Positions 5,462-15,800 of a stretch of DNA of 52,524 nt are shown piece after piece. A model generated the notes under the pieces. It was not told the origin of the DNA. It saw only the letters and a list, made by a program, of their open reading frames with translations, and did no database searches. Source of the stretch: CAVDHB01 sp963608705 (GTDB taxonomy: Bacteria > Bacteroidota > Bacteroidia > Bacteroidales > Bacteroidaceae); contig CAVDHB010000079.1 of assembly GCA_963608705.1 (NCBI GenBank), forward strand, positions 1-52,524. The letters are read 5' to 3'. Numbering within the stretch: the stretch's first letter is position 1; the number at the start of each line of letters is the position of its first letter. The translations under genes were made by a program, and so were the position numbers.

Positions 5462-6865
5462 TTACCAGTCGTTGCCCGGATGGGACTCCCTGGCGTTCGT
5501 GATCCTCACGAACAGCCCGTTCACGAATACGAGCCACGTGTCGCTGTCGTCGATCCTGTACGCCCCGGTGAGACCCTCCCTCACGTTCCCGAGGTCGGAC
5601 CTGGTGAAATTGTGCCCGCAGAACTGCACGTCGCCGTCGAGGAAAGCGGCGAACTTCCCGGTCGCGGGCGGATAGTTCCTGGCTCCCTCGGAGTCCGCCG
5701 TGCTTCCGTAAAAGGCGGCTCCGCCAAGTGAGTTGTTGACCGACACGACTCCCAGCGGGCTCCCGACCGCCGATGATGTCTTGTTCCACACGCTGACGAC
5801 TCCCGGCTGGCACACGAAGTTCGAGCTGTTATACCCGATTCTCGCCGTGAAGTTCGCGAGGGTTGTCCCGTAGGCGGAGATCTTCTTGTCCCATTCGAGG
5901 TAGTCCAGCGTGGAAGTGCCGGAGTTGTCCCCTCCGTAGATTTTGAACCCGCCTATCTCCCCGCTCGTGGCGGTTATCTTCCCCGATATGTCCGCGTCCG
6001 AGGCGTACAGGTGTCCGTTCTCCGCCACCCGGTACGGCGCGCCGTCGGGCTTGTCGGCGCCCAGCCACAGGGGGTAGGGAACGTTGCCTGCGGCTATCCC
6101 GTCACCGAAATGCCCCACGGTCGCGCCCGCCTGGCTGGTGGCGTAGAGATGGCGCACCTTGACGAGGTCGGCGTTCAGCTTCCCGTCCGCAAATAGGGCG
6201 GCGGTCTTGTCCCCGTTTTTTATCTCCACTTTCTCGGCCTGGAGGGTGACTTTTCCGCCGGTGATGTCGATGCCGGCGGTCTTGTAGTCGTCCTTCACCT
6301 GCAGCTGGATTTTCCGCGCCGTCTGGTCTATCACGGACATCACGGGGACGAGGTTGCCGTCCTTGTCCGCGCTCCAGCTCTTGAACAGGGACTGGAAAGC
6401 CCTCTTGTTGTCGAGCGTGACCTTCCCCCAGTAGGCGAGGTAGGCCACGTGCCACGTCCAGCGGACGGTGTACTCCGTCCCCTCTATCGTGGCGGCGATG
6501 TCGGCGTAGCCGTCCGTCTGGGGGAACTGGTAGCCCTGGGGCAGCTCCGTGTCGCCGGGGTCGGCCTGGGCTATGGAGACGATGTACACGTCCGTCCCCT
6601 TGACGTGGGTCTCGCAGTGGAGTCTCCCGGTCACTTTCACCGCGGTTATCGTGAGTTCCGCCGTGTCCCTCACGGCCCTGACCGTCCCCCTGGCCATGAA
6701 GTCTATCCCGTCTATCTTCCCCAGCGTCTTCGGCCTGCCGTTGTCCTCGGTCTCGATGACCGCCGGGGAGCCGTCCACCGTGAGCTTCACGGCGTTCTGC
6801 CATCCGGGTATCACCGGGACGCTTCCCGCCGCCGACACCGTCACCGCCCTCTTTCGCGCCGCCAT
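5462..6865 (-). CDS. Tail tip or side-fibre protein
   Basis: The 467-residue protein has an N-terminal beta-rich domain. A central segment follows (about 185-300; KIQLQVKDDYKTAGIDITGGKVTLQAEKVEI, NADLVKVRHLYA, ISGKITATSGEIGGFKI) with the repeating 'tail spike/minor tail' pattern also found at the ends of Bacteroides phage tip proteins. The C-terminus is Gly/Ser rich. It probably forms part of the adsorption structure together with the two Ig-like genes upstream. No enzymatic motif is seen. It begins 3 bp after its neighbour and is translationally close. Confidence 0.6.
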   Translation of the reverse strand: MAARKRAVTVSAAGSVPVIPGWQNAVKLTVDGSPAVIETEDNGRPKTLGKIDGIDFMARGTVRAVRDTAELTITAVKVTGRLHCETHVKGTDVYIVSIAQADPGDTELPQGYQFPQTDGYADIAATIEGTEYTVRWTWHVAYLAYWGKVTLDNKRAFQSLFKSWSADKDGNLVPVMSVIDQTARKIQLQVKDDYKTAGIDITGGKVTLQAEKVEIKNGDKTAALFADGKLNADLVKVRHLYATSQAGATVGHFGDGIAAGNVPYPLWLGADKPDGAPYRVAENGHLYASDADISGKITATSGEIGGFKIYGGDNSGTSTLDYLEWDKKISAYGTTLANFTARIGYNSSNFVCQPGVVSVWNKTSSAVGSPLGVVSVNNSLGGAAFYGSTADSEGARNYPPATGKFAAFLDGDVQFCGHNFTRSDLGNVREGLTGAYRIDDSDTWLVFVNGLFVRITNARESHPGNDW

Positions 6866-6868
6866 GGG

Positions 6869-8056
6869 TCAGTCGTTTATTCTCGCGTACACGAACGCGC
6901 CGCCTTCCTGGACGTACACGGGGGTGGCCGCCATCGCGTCCTCCACCACCAGCGCCATGGGTCCCCGGTCGTACAGGGCGAAGTAGTACTCCATGCCGTC
7001 CGACCACTCCACGGTGGGCTCGGGGTTGCCGGGGTCCGGCTCGCTCCATGCCGTCTGCCCCTTGCGTCGGACGAATATGGAGGGCGAGAGCACGCCCCAC
7101 GGGTTGTCTATCCTGCCCTGTGCGTCGCTCACCACGCACTTCGGGTGGATGGACCGCACGTTGCCGCCAGCCGTCACTATCGGCGACACACGCTGCACCG
7201 ACGCCTTCACGTCACCAAGCCGCCTGAGTATCACGAATGTTACGACGTTCGTCTCCTTGCCGCCCACGACCGCCTTGCAGGCGTACTTCTGCCGCTCGCC
7301 CATGAGGTTGCGGTTGATGGTGAGCGCCGCCGTGCCGATGCCCGACACCACGTCCGCGAACGCCACCGAGTCAGCCGTGGCCTCGGCCATGCCCCCGTTG
7401 TCGTCCACGTGATACCATTTGTACGTCACGCCCTTGGTCACGGTTTTCCTGCCCTGCGTCACGGTGGCGGTGACGGTCTGCGTGTCGCCTTCGCGCAACG
7501 GGTTCCAGGGCATCGCCTCGGGGCAGTCCACCGAGAGCACGGGGATGGAGTCGTGCGACACGCTCACGGATATGGTGCGCTGCATGAGGAACTTGTAGGT
7601 CATGCCCGAACGCGCGTCCACGTACTGCGCCTCGAACTCCAGCCTTATGGGGCTGTCCACCGAGGAGTTCTTCTTCACTTTCAGCGTGCCGTTGAGGATG
7701 CCGTTGGCAGGGTCGGGCGTCGGCAGCTCGTAGCCCGCGCCGGTGGTTATCTTCGCCCCGCGCTTCCATGTCTTCGTGGCGGTGTCGTACGCAAGCTCGT
7801 ACCAGCCCGCGTTGGTAAGGCTTGCGTTCACGTTGTCAGGCTCTACCGCTGTCGCCATCGGGTTGGTCACGGAGCAGACGGGAACGAGTACCAGCGGTGT
7901 GAGCGTGTAGTCAGGGGTGAAGCCGCCAGCGAAGTCATCCTCCGTCTGGGTGTCGGGCACGGTGCCCAGCACCTGTATCTCGCTGAAGGTGTTCAGGGCC
8001 TGCGGCGACACTATGAGTTGTTGCGACTGCGAGGCCGCTATGTTTTTCTTTGCCAT
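6869..8056 (-). CDS. Tail protein with Ig-like domains
   Basis: The 395-residue protein is beta rich, with Ig-like blocks such as LSVDCPEAMPWNPLREGDTQTVTATV, VTYKWYHVDDNGG and YACKAVVGGKETNVVTF (the last two form a paired W/C Ig core). N-terminal residues AASQSQQLIVSPQAL look unstructured. A similar plan is seen in the next gene (8062-9123), suggesting two related virion decorations or tip subunits. Ig-like folds on phage tails often bind surface glycans. Function is inferred from composition and position between the hub and tip genes. Confidence 0.55.
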   Translation of the reverse strand: MAKKNIAASQSQQLIVSPQALNTFSEIQVLGTVPDTQTEDDFAGGFTPDYTLTPLVLVPVCSVTNPMATAVEPDNVNASLTNAGWYELAYDTATKTWKRGAKITTGAGYELPTPDPANGILNGTLKVKKNSSVDSPIRLEFEAQYVDARSGMTYKFLMQRTISVSVSHDSIPVLSVDCPEAMPWNPLREGDTQTVTATVTQGRKTVTKGVTYKWYHVDDNGGMAEATADSVAFADVVSGIGTAALTINRNLMGERQKYACKAVVGGKETNVVTFVILRRLGDVKASVQRVSPIVTAGGNVRSIHPKCVVSDAQGRIDNPWGVLSPSIFVRRKGQTAWSEPDPGNPEPTVEWSDGMEYYFALYDRGPMALVVEDAMAATPVYVQEGGAFVYARIND

Positions 8057-8061
8057 GTCCT

Positions 8062-9123
8062 TTATCCGTTTTTAGAGCCTTCGATCACGTAGTTTATCGC
8101 GTTGCCCGCCTGCTTGGCCATCGCGTAGTTGATGCGGTTGGGCTTAGAGGTGTCCTGCGCGGCGATGGTGTTGCCGGCCGGGTCGTAGTAGGCGTAGCTG
8201 AACGCCCATCCCGTCTCGTCAGTCTCCGAGCCCTGCCGCCTCACCTTGGGCGAGAAGTCGCACACGTCCGCGGGCTTGGTGAACGCCGTGATGCTCGGAT
8301 TGGCGAACAGGACGTAGGGGTCGCTCAGGTCGGAGACAACCTCCGAGTCGCTGCCCACCGCGTTGCCGCCCTGCGACAGGGTGCAGCGGAACACCGCGTT
8401 GCTGTCAACCATCGCCTCCGTGACGGTCAGCGTCTGCGCGGTCCCGCCAGCGTTGGCGGCTATGTTCTCGAACTTGCCGCTGGCCGCGTTCAGCTTCGCC
8501 CACTGGTAGGTGTAGCCCGACGGCGGCGTGGCCATGTTCAGGAGGCACACCAGCTTGACGCTCTTGTTCGTGTTGTCGATGTAGAGCGCGCTGCCGCTCG
8601 CGTAGCCTATGCTCACAAGTCCCGCGGAGGCGGTGCCCTTGGTGATCTTCACGACCGCCTGCGCGGGTATCTTTACGCTCGTTGCGTCCTGCGGCACGGT
8701 GGCTATGGCCTTGATGACCGCTGACGTTCCCATCGCCGCGCGCACGAGGTTCTTGACCGCCTGGAGGCGGAAGTTGCTGTTGGCGGAGCCGTTGACGCGC
8801 TTGAACTGCCCCGTCTCGCCGTTGAGCTGCGTGGTCGAAATGTTGTCAGCCCCGAACTCCAGCTTCGTGTCGTTGAAGTACCAGTCCACTCCGTTGGGTC
8901 GTGCCAGTCCGCCAGCCTGCGAGGCGTCAGTTATGGTCAGCTCCAGGACTGGCTGCACCTGCGCGAAGTCGGGGCGTATCCCAGTCGCCTCTCCGCTCTC
9001 GCTGTTGTAGCTCTCGTACTGCTGCTGCAGGTCGCCCACAGAGGAGCGCAGCACGGGCATGTAGGTCGTTCCGTTGACAGAGACAAGTATCTGTCCGCTG
9101 CCTGATGTCTTCTTCACCGCCAT
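8062..9123 (-). CDS. Tail protein with Ig-like domain
   Basis: The 353-residue protein starts MAVKKTSGSGQILVSVNGTTYMP. It contains an Ig-like module around SGYTYQWAKLNAASGKFENIA ... SNAVFRCTLSQGGNAVGSDSEVV, with the W/C pair of Ig folds. Ala/Thr-rich linkers surround it. Its start overlaps the previous stop (TAATG) and its layout resembles 6869-8056. It is likely a minor tail or tip component. Confidence 0.55.
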   Translation of the reverse strand: MAVKKTSGSGQILVSVNGTTYMPVLRSSVGDLQQQYESYNSESGEATGIRPDFAQVQPVLELTITDASQAGGLARPNGVDWYFNDTKLEFGADNISTTQLNGETGQFKRVNGSANSNFRLQAVKNLVRAAMGTSAVIKAIATVPQDATSVKIPAQAVVKITKGTASAGLVSIGYASGSALYIDNTNKSVKLVCLLNMATPPSGYTYQWAKLNAASGKFENIAANAGGTAQTLTVTEAMVDSNAVFRCTLSQGGNAVGSDSEVVSDLSDPYVLFANPSITAFTKPADVCDFSPKVRRQGSETDETGWAFSYAYYDPAGNTIAAQDTSKPNRINYAMAKQAGNAINYVIEGSKNG

Positions 9124-9491
9124 TATTTGCCTCCTTTCGCTTTTCTCGCGGTGTCAGTGGCCGTTTGCTTGTTGTCGGTCGCCGCCGTGTCCGTCTTGTC
9201 ACCGACTTTCTCCTCCGTGGTCCCGCCTGTCTCCGTGTCTGTTTCCGTTTTCTTGTCAGTCTCCGCTCCGGGCAGCGGCCTGTTGACCGTGCCCAGCGTC
9301 TCCTCCCTCGCCTCCTCTGGCGTAAGAGCTATACCCCCGATGTTGGCGGCGCGCTCGAATATCGTGTCGCCCTTCACAGTGGCGAGGTCCGACTGCCACA
9401 GCAGGTAGCAGCCGTCCGCCGTCTGGTTGATCAGGCTCAGCTGGTGGTATTTCTCCGCCACCTCTTTTTTCGCTTTGATGTAATAAGCCAT
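9123..9491 (-). CDS. Small tail-tip-associated protein with Thr/Glu/Lys-rich tail
   Basis: It has 122 residues. The first half (MAYYIKAKKEVAEKYHQLSLINQTADGCYLLWQSDLATV) is folded. The second half from about residue 75 is low complexity, dominated by Thr, Glu, Asp and Lys, ending in KAKGGK. It is situated between the hub gene and the Ig-like protein genes. It could be a tail assembly adaptor. No family is recognised. Confidence 0.55.
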   Translation of the reverse strand: MAYYIKAKKEVAEKYHQLSLINQTADGCYLLWQSDLATVKGDTIFERAANIGGIALTPEEAREETLGTVNRPLPGAETDKKTETDTETGGTTEEKVGDKTDTAATDNKQTATDTARKAKGGK

Positions 9492-9509
9492 ACTGTTTAC
9501 TTTTTTAGA

Positions 9510-12404
9510 TTAGAATGTGATTCTTGATTTCCTTGTCTCGCTTCCGTACGTCACCGTGGCGGTGAACGTGGTCGGTCTCGTCATGTAGTCCGCGGCGAGG
9601 TCGTCGCGGCTCACCGGCAGCGTGCGCTGTCCGTTCTGGTGCCGGGCGTTCCACGCCTCGTCCTCCTTGGCGTTGTCGGTGTCGCGTGTCCACAGGATGT
9701 TCCTGTCCTCGATGCGGTCGGTGATGTCGCGGTTGTACAGCCGCGCCTCTATGCCGAGGGTCGTGAACGCCACAGGCACGCCCTGCTCGTTAACCGAGCT
9801 TTCCACCTGCATGGCGGTGAATGTCCCCGCCCCGGTCACCGTGACCTTCATCTCCGTGTCGCCGCCTATCATCTCCCACTGCTCCGACCACGGGGACGGC
9901 TCCTCCGTGGCGGTCTCGCCGCTCGGCACTATGCACAGCCAGGTGCAGCCCTCGTGCGTCACCACATGATAGTAAGTATATGGTGGATTGGCATTCTCCA
10001 CCCAAGGGCCGCGGAACACCTGCTGCGGACGCTCCGTACCGTCAGAGCTTATCCACTGGAAGAACTCGCTGACGAACTTAACCCCACTTGGCCCGATGGA
10101 GAACACCACCTTGCCCTCGTGCGTGTAATCGTACACGTTCGCATAGCCAACGATGGCAGGGGCGGCGTCGCCAAGCGTCTCCAGCATCAGCAGGTTCTGC
10201 CGCTCGGTGTCGGTGCGGTTGCCGTCAAGTACCAGTACGTCCCCTGCCTGCGGAGCGTCCGTGGAAGACTTGTCGTAGTCGGTCGCCGACAGCACGATGT
10301 AGCCGAACTTGCGCCCGTCGTACAACTCGTTGCCGTCCTTGTCGGTTATCACGGTCTCCGTGGTCGAGACCTCCGTTACCAGCCGCCAGTAGTAGCGGTT
10401 CGCCGCGTCCTGGTAGGTGCCGGACTTCTTGATGTTGAACGTCTGGCACTTCGCCTGGTCGTGCTTGCGCCACATGTTCATGGTGGCGGTCGTGCCGTCG
10501 TCCTGCATCAGCCAGCACTTCCAGCCGGTGAGGGTGCCGTCCTTGTCACGCTCCTCGTCCACCTTTATCACCGTTCCACCGCTTGGCGACAGCACGATGT
10601 TCCCTCCGGCGTAGCTCAGCTTCCGTATCTCCAGCTCGTGGAACACCGCCTTGCCCCAGACTTCGAGGGCGTTGACGAAGAGCTTGAACTTGCCGTTCTC
10701 CCTGACCATCCCGTAGCCCGTCTGCGCCGCCGCGTCGAAGAGCTGCGACCGTATCTCGTCCAGCACCGCCTTGCCGTCTGCTCCGACGGAGTAGTTGTTG
10801 CCGAGTCTTATCCCTTTGAGGAAGGTGATAAGACCGCCAGCGAAGTCGTCCGTGTCCTTTCGGAGGAACGTGGCGAGGGCTTTCAGCGCCGAGTACACGT
10901 TGCTGTCGCTCGGGGTCTTGGTGTCGGTGGTCTTGATGATGTCGAGGGCGAACTCGCCCTGCTTCTTCATCTGGTACTTGATGTCCTGGAGCGAGCTGTC
11001 CACGCCCTGCTTCCACCCCGTGCCTGTCTTGTCGGAGCAGGTGACGGTCGCGTCGTTGAGGTTCTGCAGCTTGCGCACCACCTTGGTGACGCGTGTGTCG
11101 CGGTGTCCGCCCTGGAAGTAGCGGTCGGACAGCAGCCTGACGTTCTGCCCTATGCGCAGCGGCACGTCGTGCTTCCCGATGTAGATGTAGTCGGTCTGGC
11201 CGCCGTACTGGGTGGTGTCGATGGAGTAGTCCTTCAGGTAGTCGTCCACCGCCTTCTTGAAAGCCTGCTCGGCGAGTGAGACGTACTCGTCCGGCATACG
11301 GAAGTTATACGGTATGTACTTGTCGCCGGCTCTCGGCACCAGCTCGCCGCCCGGAAGCTGCACGCCGTCGGAGGGGTACTGGTTGATGATTTCCCACTCC
11401 TTCGTGTCCTTGTGCCAGTTGGCCTCAAAGTCTCGTCCGTTCAGGTCGCCGCTCTGGAAAACCACGTGCTTTACCAGTCCGCCTATTTCATACTCCGAGG
11501 GCTCGAAAGGCATCCCTCCGTCCTTCACGTAATATACGGTGTAGTCCTTGCCCTGCTCGTTCTTCTTCGTCTCGGTGCGGACGGACGACACCGCGCCGGT
11601 GTATTGCGGGTACAGCTCGCTGAAAGCGTCCTCCTCCGTCGCCTCGTACAGTCCGTAGCGGTCGGTGTTCAGATCCACGTACTTCGCCCCGCCGGGAAGC
11701 CGCAGCCGCTCGCTGCCATACTTCTCCGGGTCGATGTTGCGGGTGGGGCCGAGGGGGAACAGGCGGGTGAAGAACCTCACCCCGTCCGTCTCCTGCGGCT
11801 CCAGCGTCTGCAAACCCTGCATGTAGCCGAGCTCCACACGCTCGCCGCGCTCCGCCTTGCACAGGTTTATCACGTAGCCGTCCGCCCACATCTCCGTCTC
11901 GAAAGTGGCGGCGATGCCGTTCGACCCGAACGCCGCGTCCCAGCACGTCATGTCCGTGTACTCGATGGTCTTGTTCGGGGCTGTCAGCACCGTGCCTATC
12001 GACCACAGCTCCTGACCCGCAAGGCGGTTCATGTTGTCCACCCATTTCCGCAGGTGTTCCCTCGGCCCTCCGTCCAGCGCGAACTCCGGCTCGTCCTGCC
12101 CGTCGGTAAGGTTCAGCATCATCGCCCGCTCCGCGTCGTGTATCGGGGCGTACATCTTGAGGGAGTACTGGTAGGTCTGCGTGTCCTTCTGCACGGGGCG
12201 GTAGGGACGCAGCAGCGAGTAGCGAACGCCCAGAACCTCGGCGTGGTCGCCCGCCTGGAGCTCCGCGTACTCGTAGGTCGTGAACGAGAGCGACAGGGCG
12301 CACTCGCCGCCCACCTCCTCGGTCAGTGTCGAGGAGGAGTCCGGCGAGGCCGTGAGCCTCGGTGTCCCGTCCTTGGAGTAGATTTTGAGTTCCATGTCCT
12401 TCAT
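9510..12404 (-). CDS. Tail hub / tip protein (tail-associated, siphovirus Tal-like)
   Basis: The protein has 964 residues. The N-terminal part (about 1-400) resembles prophage tail-endopeptidase/hub proteins: SFTTYEYAELQAGDHAEVLGVRYSLLRPYRPVQKDTQTYQYSLKMY, then AERAMMLNL and a later KLQNLNDATVTCSDKTG. The middle is helical, with a Gly-rich strand region (LSYAGGNIVLSPSGGTVIKV). The C-terminal third has beta modules with many Trp, possibly carbohydrate-binding. It follows the tape measure and distal-tail-like gene, the standard position of the siphovirus tip protein that opens the tail tube. It overlaps the upstream gene by 4 bp. No peptidase active site is certain. Confidence 0.7.
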   Translation of the reverse strand: MKDMELKIYSKDGTPRLTASPDSSSTLTEEVGGECALSLSFTTYEYAELQAGDHAEVLGVRYSLLRPYRPVQKDTQTYQYSLKMYAPIHDAERAMMLNLTDGQDEPEFALDGGPREHLRKWVDNMNRLAGQELWSIGTVLTAPNKTIEYTDMTCWDAAFGSNGIAATFETEMWADGYVINLCKAERGERVELGYMQGLQTLEPQETDGVRFFTRLFPLGPTRNIDPEKYGSERLRLPGGAKYVDLNTDRYGLYEATEEDAFSELYPQYTGAVSSVRTETKKNEQGKDYTVYYVKDGGMPFEPSEYEIGGLVKHVVFQSGDLNGRDFEANWHKDTKEWEIINQYPSDGVQLPGGELVPRAGDKYIPYNFRMPDEYVSLAEQAFKKAVDDYLKDYSIDTTQYGGQTDYIYIGKHDVPLRIGQNVRLLSDRYFQGGHRDTRVTKVVRKLQNLNDATVTCSDKTGTGWKQGVDSSLQDIKYQMKKQGEFALDIIKTTDTKTPSDSNVYSALKALATFLRKDTDDFAGGLITFLKGIRLGNNYSVGADGKAVLDEIRSQLFDAAAQTGYGMVRENGKFKLFVNALEVWGKAVFHELEIRKLSYAGGNIVLSPSGGTVIKVDEERDKDGTLTGWKCWLMQDDGTTATMNMWRKHDQAKCQTFNIKKSGTYQDAANRYYWRLVTEVSTTETVITDKDGNELYDGRKFGYIVLSATDYDKSSTDAPQAGDVLVLDGNRTDTERQNLLMLETLGDAAPAIVGYANVYDYTHEGKVVFSIGPSGVKFVSEFFQWISSDGTERPQQVFRGPWVENANPPYTYYHVVTHEGCTWLCIVPSGETATEEPSPWSEQWEMIGGDTEMKVTVTGAGTFTAMQVESSVNEQGVPVAFTTLGIEARLYNRDITDRIEDRNILWTRDTDNAKEDEAWNARHQNGQRTLPVSRDDLAADYMTRPTTFTATVTYGSETRKSRITF

Positions 12405-12856
12405 TTGTCATCGGAGAGGGGCGACGGCTCATGGAGCGTCACCTTCAGCAGCGCGGCCAGTCCGCCGCCGTACACGGCGTACCACTCCGGCTGCCCCTCC
12501 ATCTGTTTGTAAATCATCTTGTACGTTCCCGTGTCCTTCACCTCCACCGTCAGCCATCCGCTTGTCAGCAGGGCGGTCAGCCCCCTGTAGCGGCTCAGCC
12601 GCTCCGTCTCCGAGGAAGCCGTGACGCACAGCTGCAGCGTGCGGTCGGCGGCCTGCAGCGTCAGCTTCGGGTCTTCGGGGTATTCCTCCCCGTCCCGCTC
12701 CCGGAAGTCCACGTAGGTCACCTCCTTGGCAGGGGGGACGCAGAGCAGCTGCCCCATGTTCTCCCTTCCGTCGGCGGAGGTCTCCGCCAGGAAGGCCCCG
12801 AACTCCGTCCAGAGGTCTTTCCCGTTTATCTTCAGAAGTCCCGTCAAGTCTCCCAT
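12401..12856 (-). CDS. Distal-tail-like protein
   Basis: The 151-residue protein starts MGDLTGLLKINGKDLWTEFGAFL, the strand pattern typical of N-terminal domains of distal tail proteins. Later segments (LTLQAADRTLQLCVTASS, GTYKMIYKQMEGQPEWYAVYGGGLAALLKVTLHEP) are beta strands. It sits directly between tape measure and hub, which is where Dit lies in siphoviruses. It is smaller than typical Dit (about 250 residues), so it may lack the carbohydrate-binding galectin domain. Confidence 0.6.
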   Translation of the reverse strand: MGDLTGLLKINGKDLWTEFGAFLAETSADGRENMGQLLCVPPAKEVTYVDFRERDGEEYPEDPKLTLQAADRTLQLCVTASSETERLSRYRGLTALLTSGWLTVEVKDTGTYKMIYKQMEGQPEWYAVYGGGLAALLKVTLHEPSPLSDDK

Positions 12857-12859
12857 GTC

Positions 12860-15800
12860 CTACTGCACCTTTATGCCCTGCCTGTCCCATTTCTGCGCCA
12901 GCTCGTACAGGGGCTGTATGTACTTGCAGCCGTAGGTGTTCTCCGCTATCTGCGCCAGGTGGCGCACGCTCTCCTTCTGGCTGTTCTGGAGGCTCAGGGT
13001 CGCCTTGTCGATGGCCGACACGTGGTCCTGCACGGAGGTGAACAGCCCCTCCAGCTTGCGCCCCTGGTCCTGCGTCATCGTGGTGTACGCCGCCTCCTGT
13101 CCGCTCTGCGAGCTTCCGCTCTTCTCCTCGTCGGACTGGAAGATGTCCAGCCCGTTCTTCTTGGCCTCGCTCTTGAACAGGCTCATGAGGGAGTTGGCCT
13201 GCGGCACGGCGTTCTTCAGCTGGGTGGTGAGCGAGCCTATGACCGTGGCGTACTGGCTGAACCTGTCCGTGTCGGAGAGGCCGGTGTCCTGCGAGATGGC
13301 CATCATCTGGTCCTGCGCCTTCTTGAACAGGGGCTGCAGGGCGATGGAGTAGACCATCTGCTCGGCCAGCGTCTCCAGCATGTCCTCCACCGAGTCGGTG
13401 AACTTCTGCGCCGCGTCCGTGCCGTTGGCGAAGGCGTCCGCCAGCGCGTCGGTGATGGTGCTTCCCAGCTCGCCGAAGATGTCGGTGAAGTAGTCGTTCA
13501 GCTGGTCGTACGCCTCCTGCGCCTCGTTCGCCAGGTCCACCATGTTCTGCAGGGCCTCCTTCGACTCCTCGGTCATCGTCTGCGTCTGGAGGATGGCCTC
13601 GGCCCGCTTCACGTTCAGCTTCCCCTCCTTGTCTATGAGGTCGGGGTACACGTCCAGCACGGACGAGTAGATGTCCCTCCCTTTTCCCAATCCGAAGAGT
13701 CCCGTCTTCTTGTGGCCCGTCTTCACCTGCACGTCCGCCAGTCCGGAGTACATGTCTTTCAGCTCGGAGTAGTATCCGCCCAGGTTCTGCGCTATCAGCA
13801 TCTCCGCCAGCGGGGCGTAGTGCTTGTCCCCGGAGGGCGCGTTCGCCCATTTCTCCTGCTGCGCCCGCGTCCCGAGCATCGCGTCCTTGAGGTCTTCCTG
13901 CGCCTCCCGCATCACCTTCACGGAGTTCATGGCCTTGCGGTAGGAATCCGTGCCGAAGATGGTCGTCCCCTCCTTGTACAGGAGGTTCTGTTCCAGGAGC
14001 AGCTTGTTGTACTCCCGCTGCTGGGCTATCCGCTCGTTCATTATCTCCTTCAGTGCCGCCTTGTGGCGGGCGTTGGCCTGGGCGGCCTTGCCGAAGAGCG
14101 ATGTGACCGCTCCCAGCGCCGCGCCGATCCCCCCGACGATGCCGCCCTTGGCGAAGCCCTGTCCGATACTGCTCACCGCGCCCATGACGTCGCCCAGGGT
14201 GCCGAGAGCGTCCGCCGCCGAGGTGTTCCCCATGGCCTCGAACATGGCGGACACGTCCTTCGCCGCGTCCGCCGCCAGGCTTCCGATGTCGCCGACGCTC
14301 TTGGCCACCGCCTTGGGGGACTTGGCCTTGCCGAGTTCCTCGAACGCCTTGCCGAAGTCCTCGAGCCGCCTCGTCCACTTGTCCTCGCCCTGCGACTTCA
14401 GCACCCTGTCCAGCGCCTTCCTCAGCTTGTCAAGCTCCGCCGGACTTTTCTCTATTCTTTCCAGCTCGTCCGCCGGTATTATCTTTATCGCCCCGTCACG
14501 GCTTCCCGTGCCGCTGAGGTAGTCGCGCAGCGCCTTGGCCTGCTCCACCAGCTTCTCCAGCTGGTCGAACGACATCTTGGACAAGTCACCGAAGAGCGAC
14601 TTCAGGAACGGCGAGTCCTTGGCGGTCTCCGCCGCCTCGCTGTCGTTTATTTCCTGTATGGCCTTTTGCGTTTTCTCCTTCGCCACGGCTATCGCCCGGT
14701 CTATCTGGCCGGAGTTCCCAGCCGTGCGCGCTTTCTCCAGTTCGGCTATGGCCTTTTCGCTCTCCCTGGCGACACGCTGCCGCTGCGCCTCGAAATCCTC
14801 GTATTTGGCCAGCATGTCCTTCAGGACTTGCTCTTGCGCCCGCTGCACTTCCAGCTGCGTGTCCTGCTCGCTCTGTCTGGCTCTCATGCCGTAGGTCTCC
14901 CTCGCCTGGGACAGCTGTTCAAACAGCTTCGACTGCTGTTTAAACGCCGTTAAATCAGCGTTCGGGTCGGTCACGGCCTTGCGCCAGTCGTCGGCTGTCA
15001 GCTTGCCTAAAGAGGTCTGTTTCCATCCCTTCCAGTTGTTCTTGGGGCTTTGCGCCAGGTATTCCTTGTAGGCCGCCTGCGCCAGCGCCTCGGCGGTCTT
15101 GCTCGCGTCGTCGTTTATCTCCTTCAGCTTCCGCTCGCCGTCCAGCTTGATGCGGGCTATCTCTTTGTCCGCTCCCTCTTTCATGGTCTCCACGGCGGAG
15201 TCCGAGACCTCCTCGTAGGCTTTCTCGCGCTGCTCTTTCAGCAGGTCCGCCACCTTCTTGTCCGCCTCCAGCGCCTCCTTTCCCCGCCGCTCAATCTCCC
15301 GCGCGGCGTTGTCCCCGATTCCGCCGGAAGAAGCGGAATGTCCCGTCTTTCCGCTGGAGGAAGTGACACCACCGGTGTACTTTCGCAGCTTCATGTCCTT
15401 CAGCAGGGAGTCCGCCTTGGAGAGGTCCTTCACTTGCGAGCTGATGGACTCCTCCGCCTGTTTGTTCAGCTGGTCCATGGCGTCCTGCAGGGGCTTGTTC
15501 GCCCGCGCGAACTGGTCGTGGATTTCCTGCTTGTTCAGGCGGACGGCCAGCCCGCTGCGCCAGGACTGGCCGGGGAGGACGAACGTGCGCCCTCCCGTGC
15601 GTCCCAGTGCGTCCTTGCCGTACAGCTTTGCGTAGTCGGAAGCCCGCAGGTAGGTGGCCACCTTGGTGGTCTTCATTTGCTGCTGGAGCCCGAACGCCTT
15701 CTGGTACAGGCTCACCACCTGCGCCGCCGCGGCCGCCGCTCTGGCTCTCAGGATAAAGGCCTGTATGACTTTCCCGGAGTTCCCCCGGAACAGCCGCTCC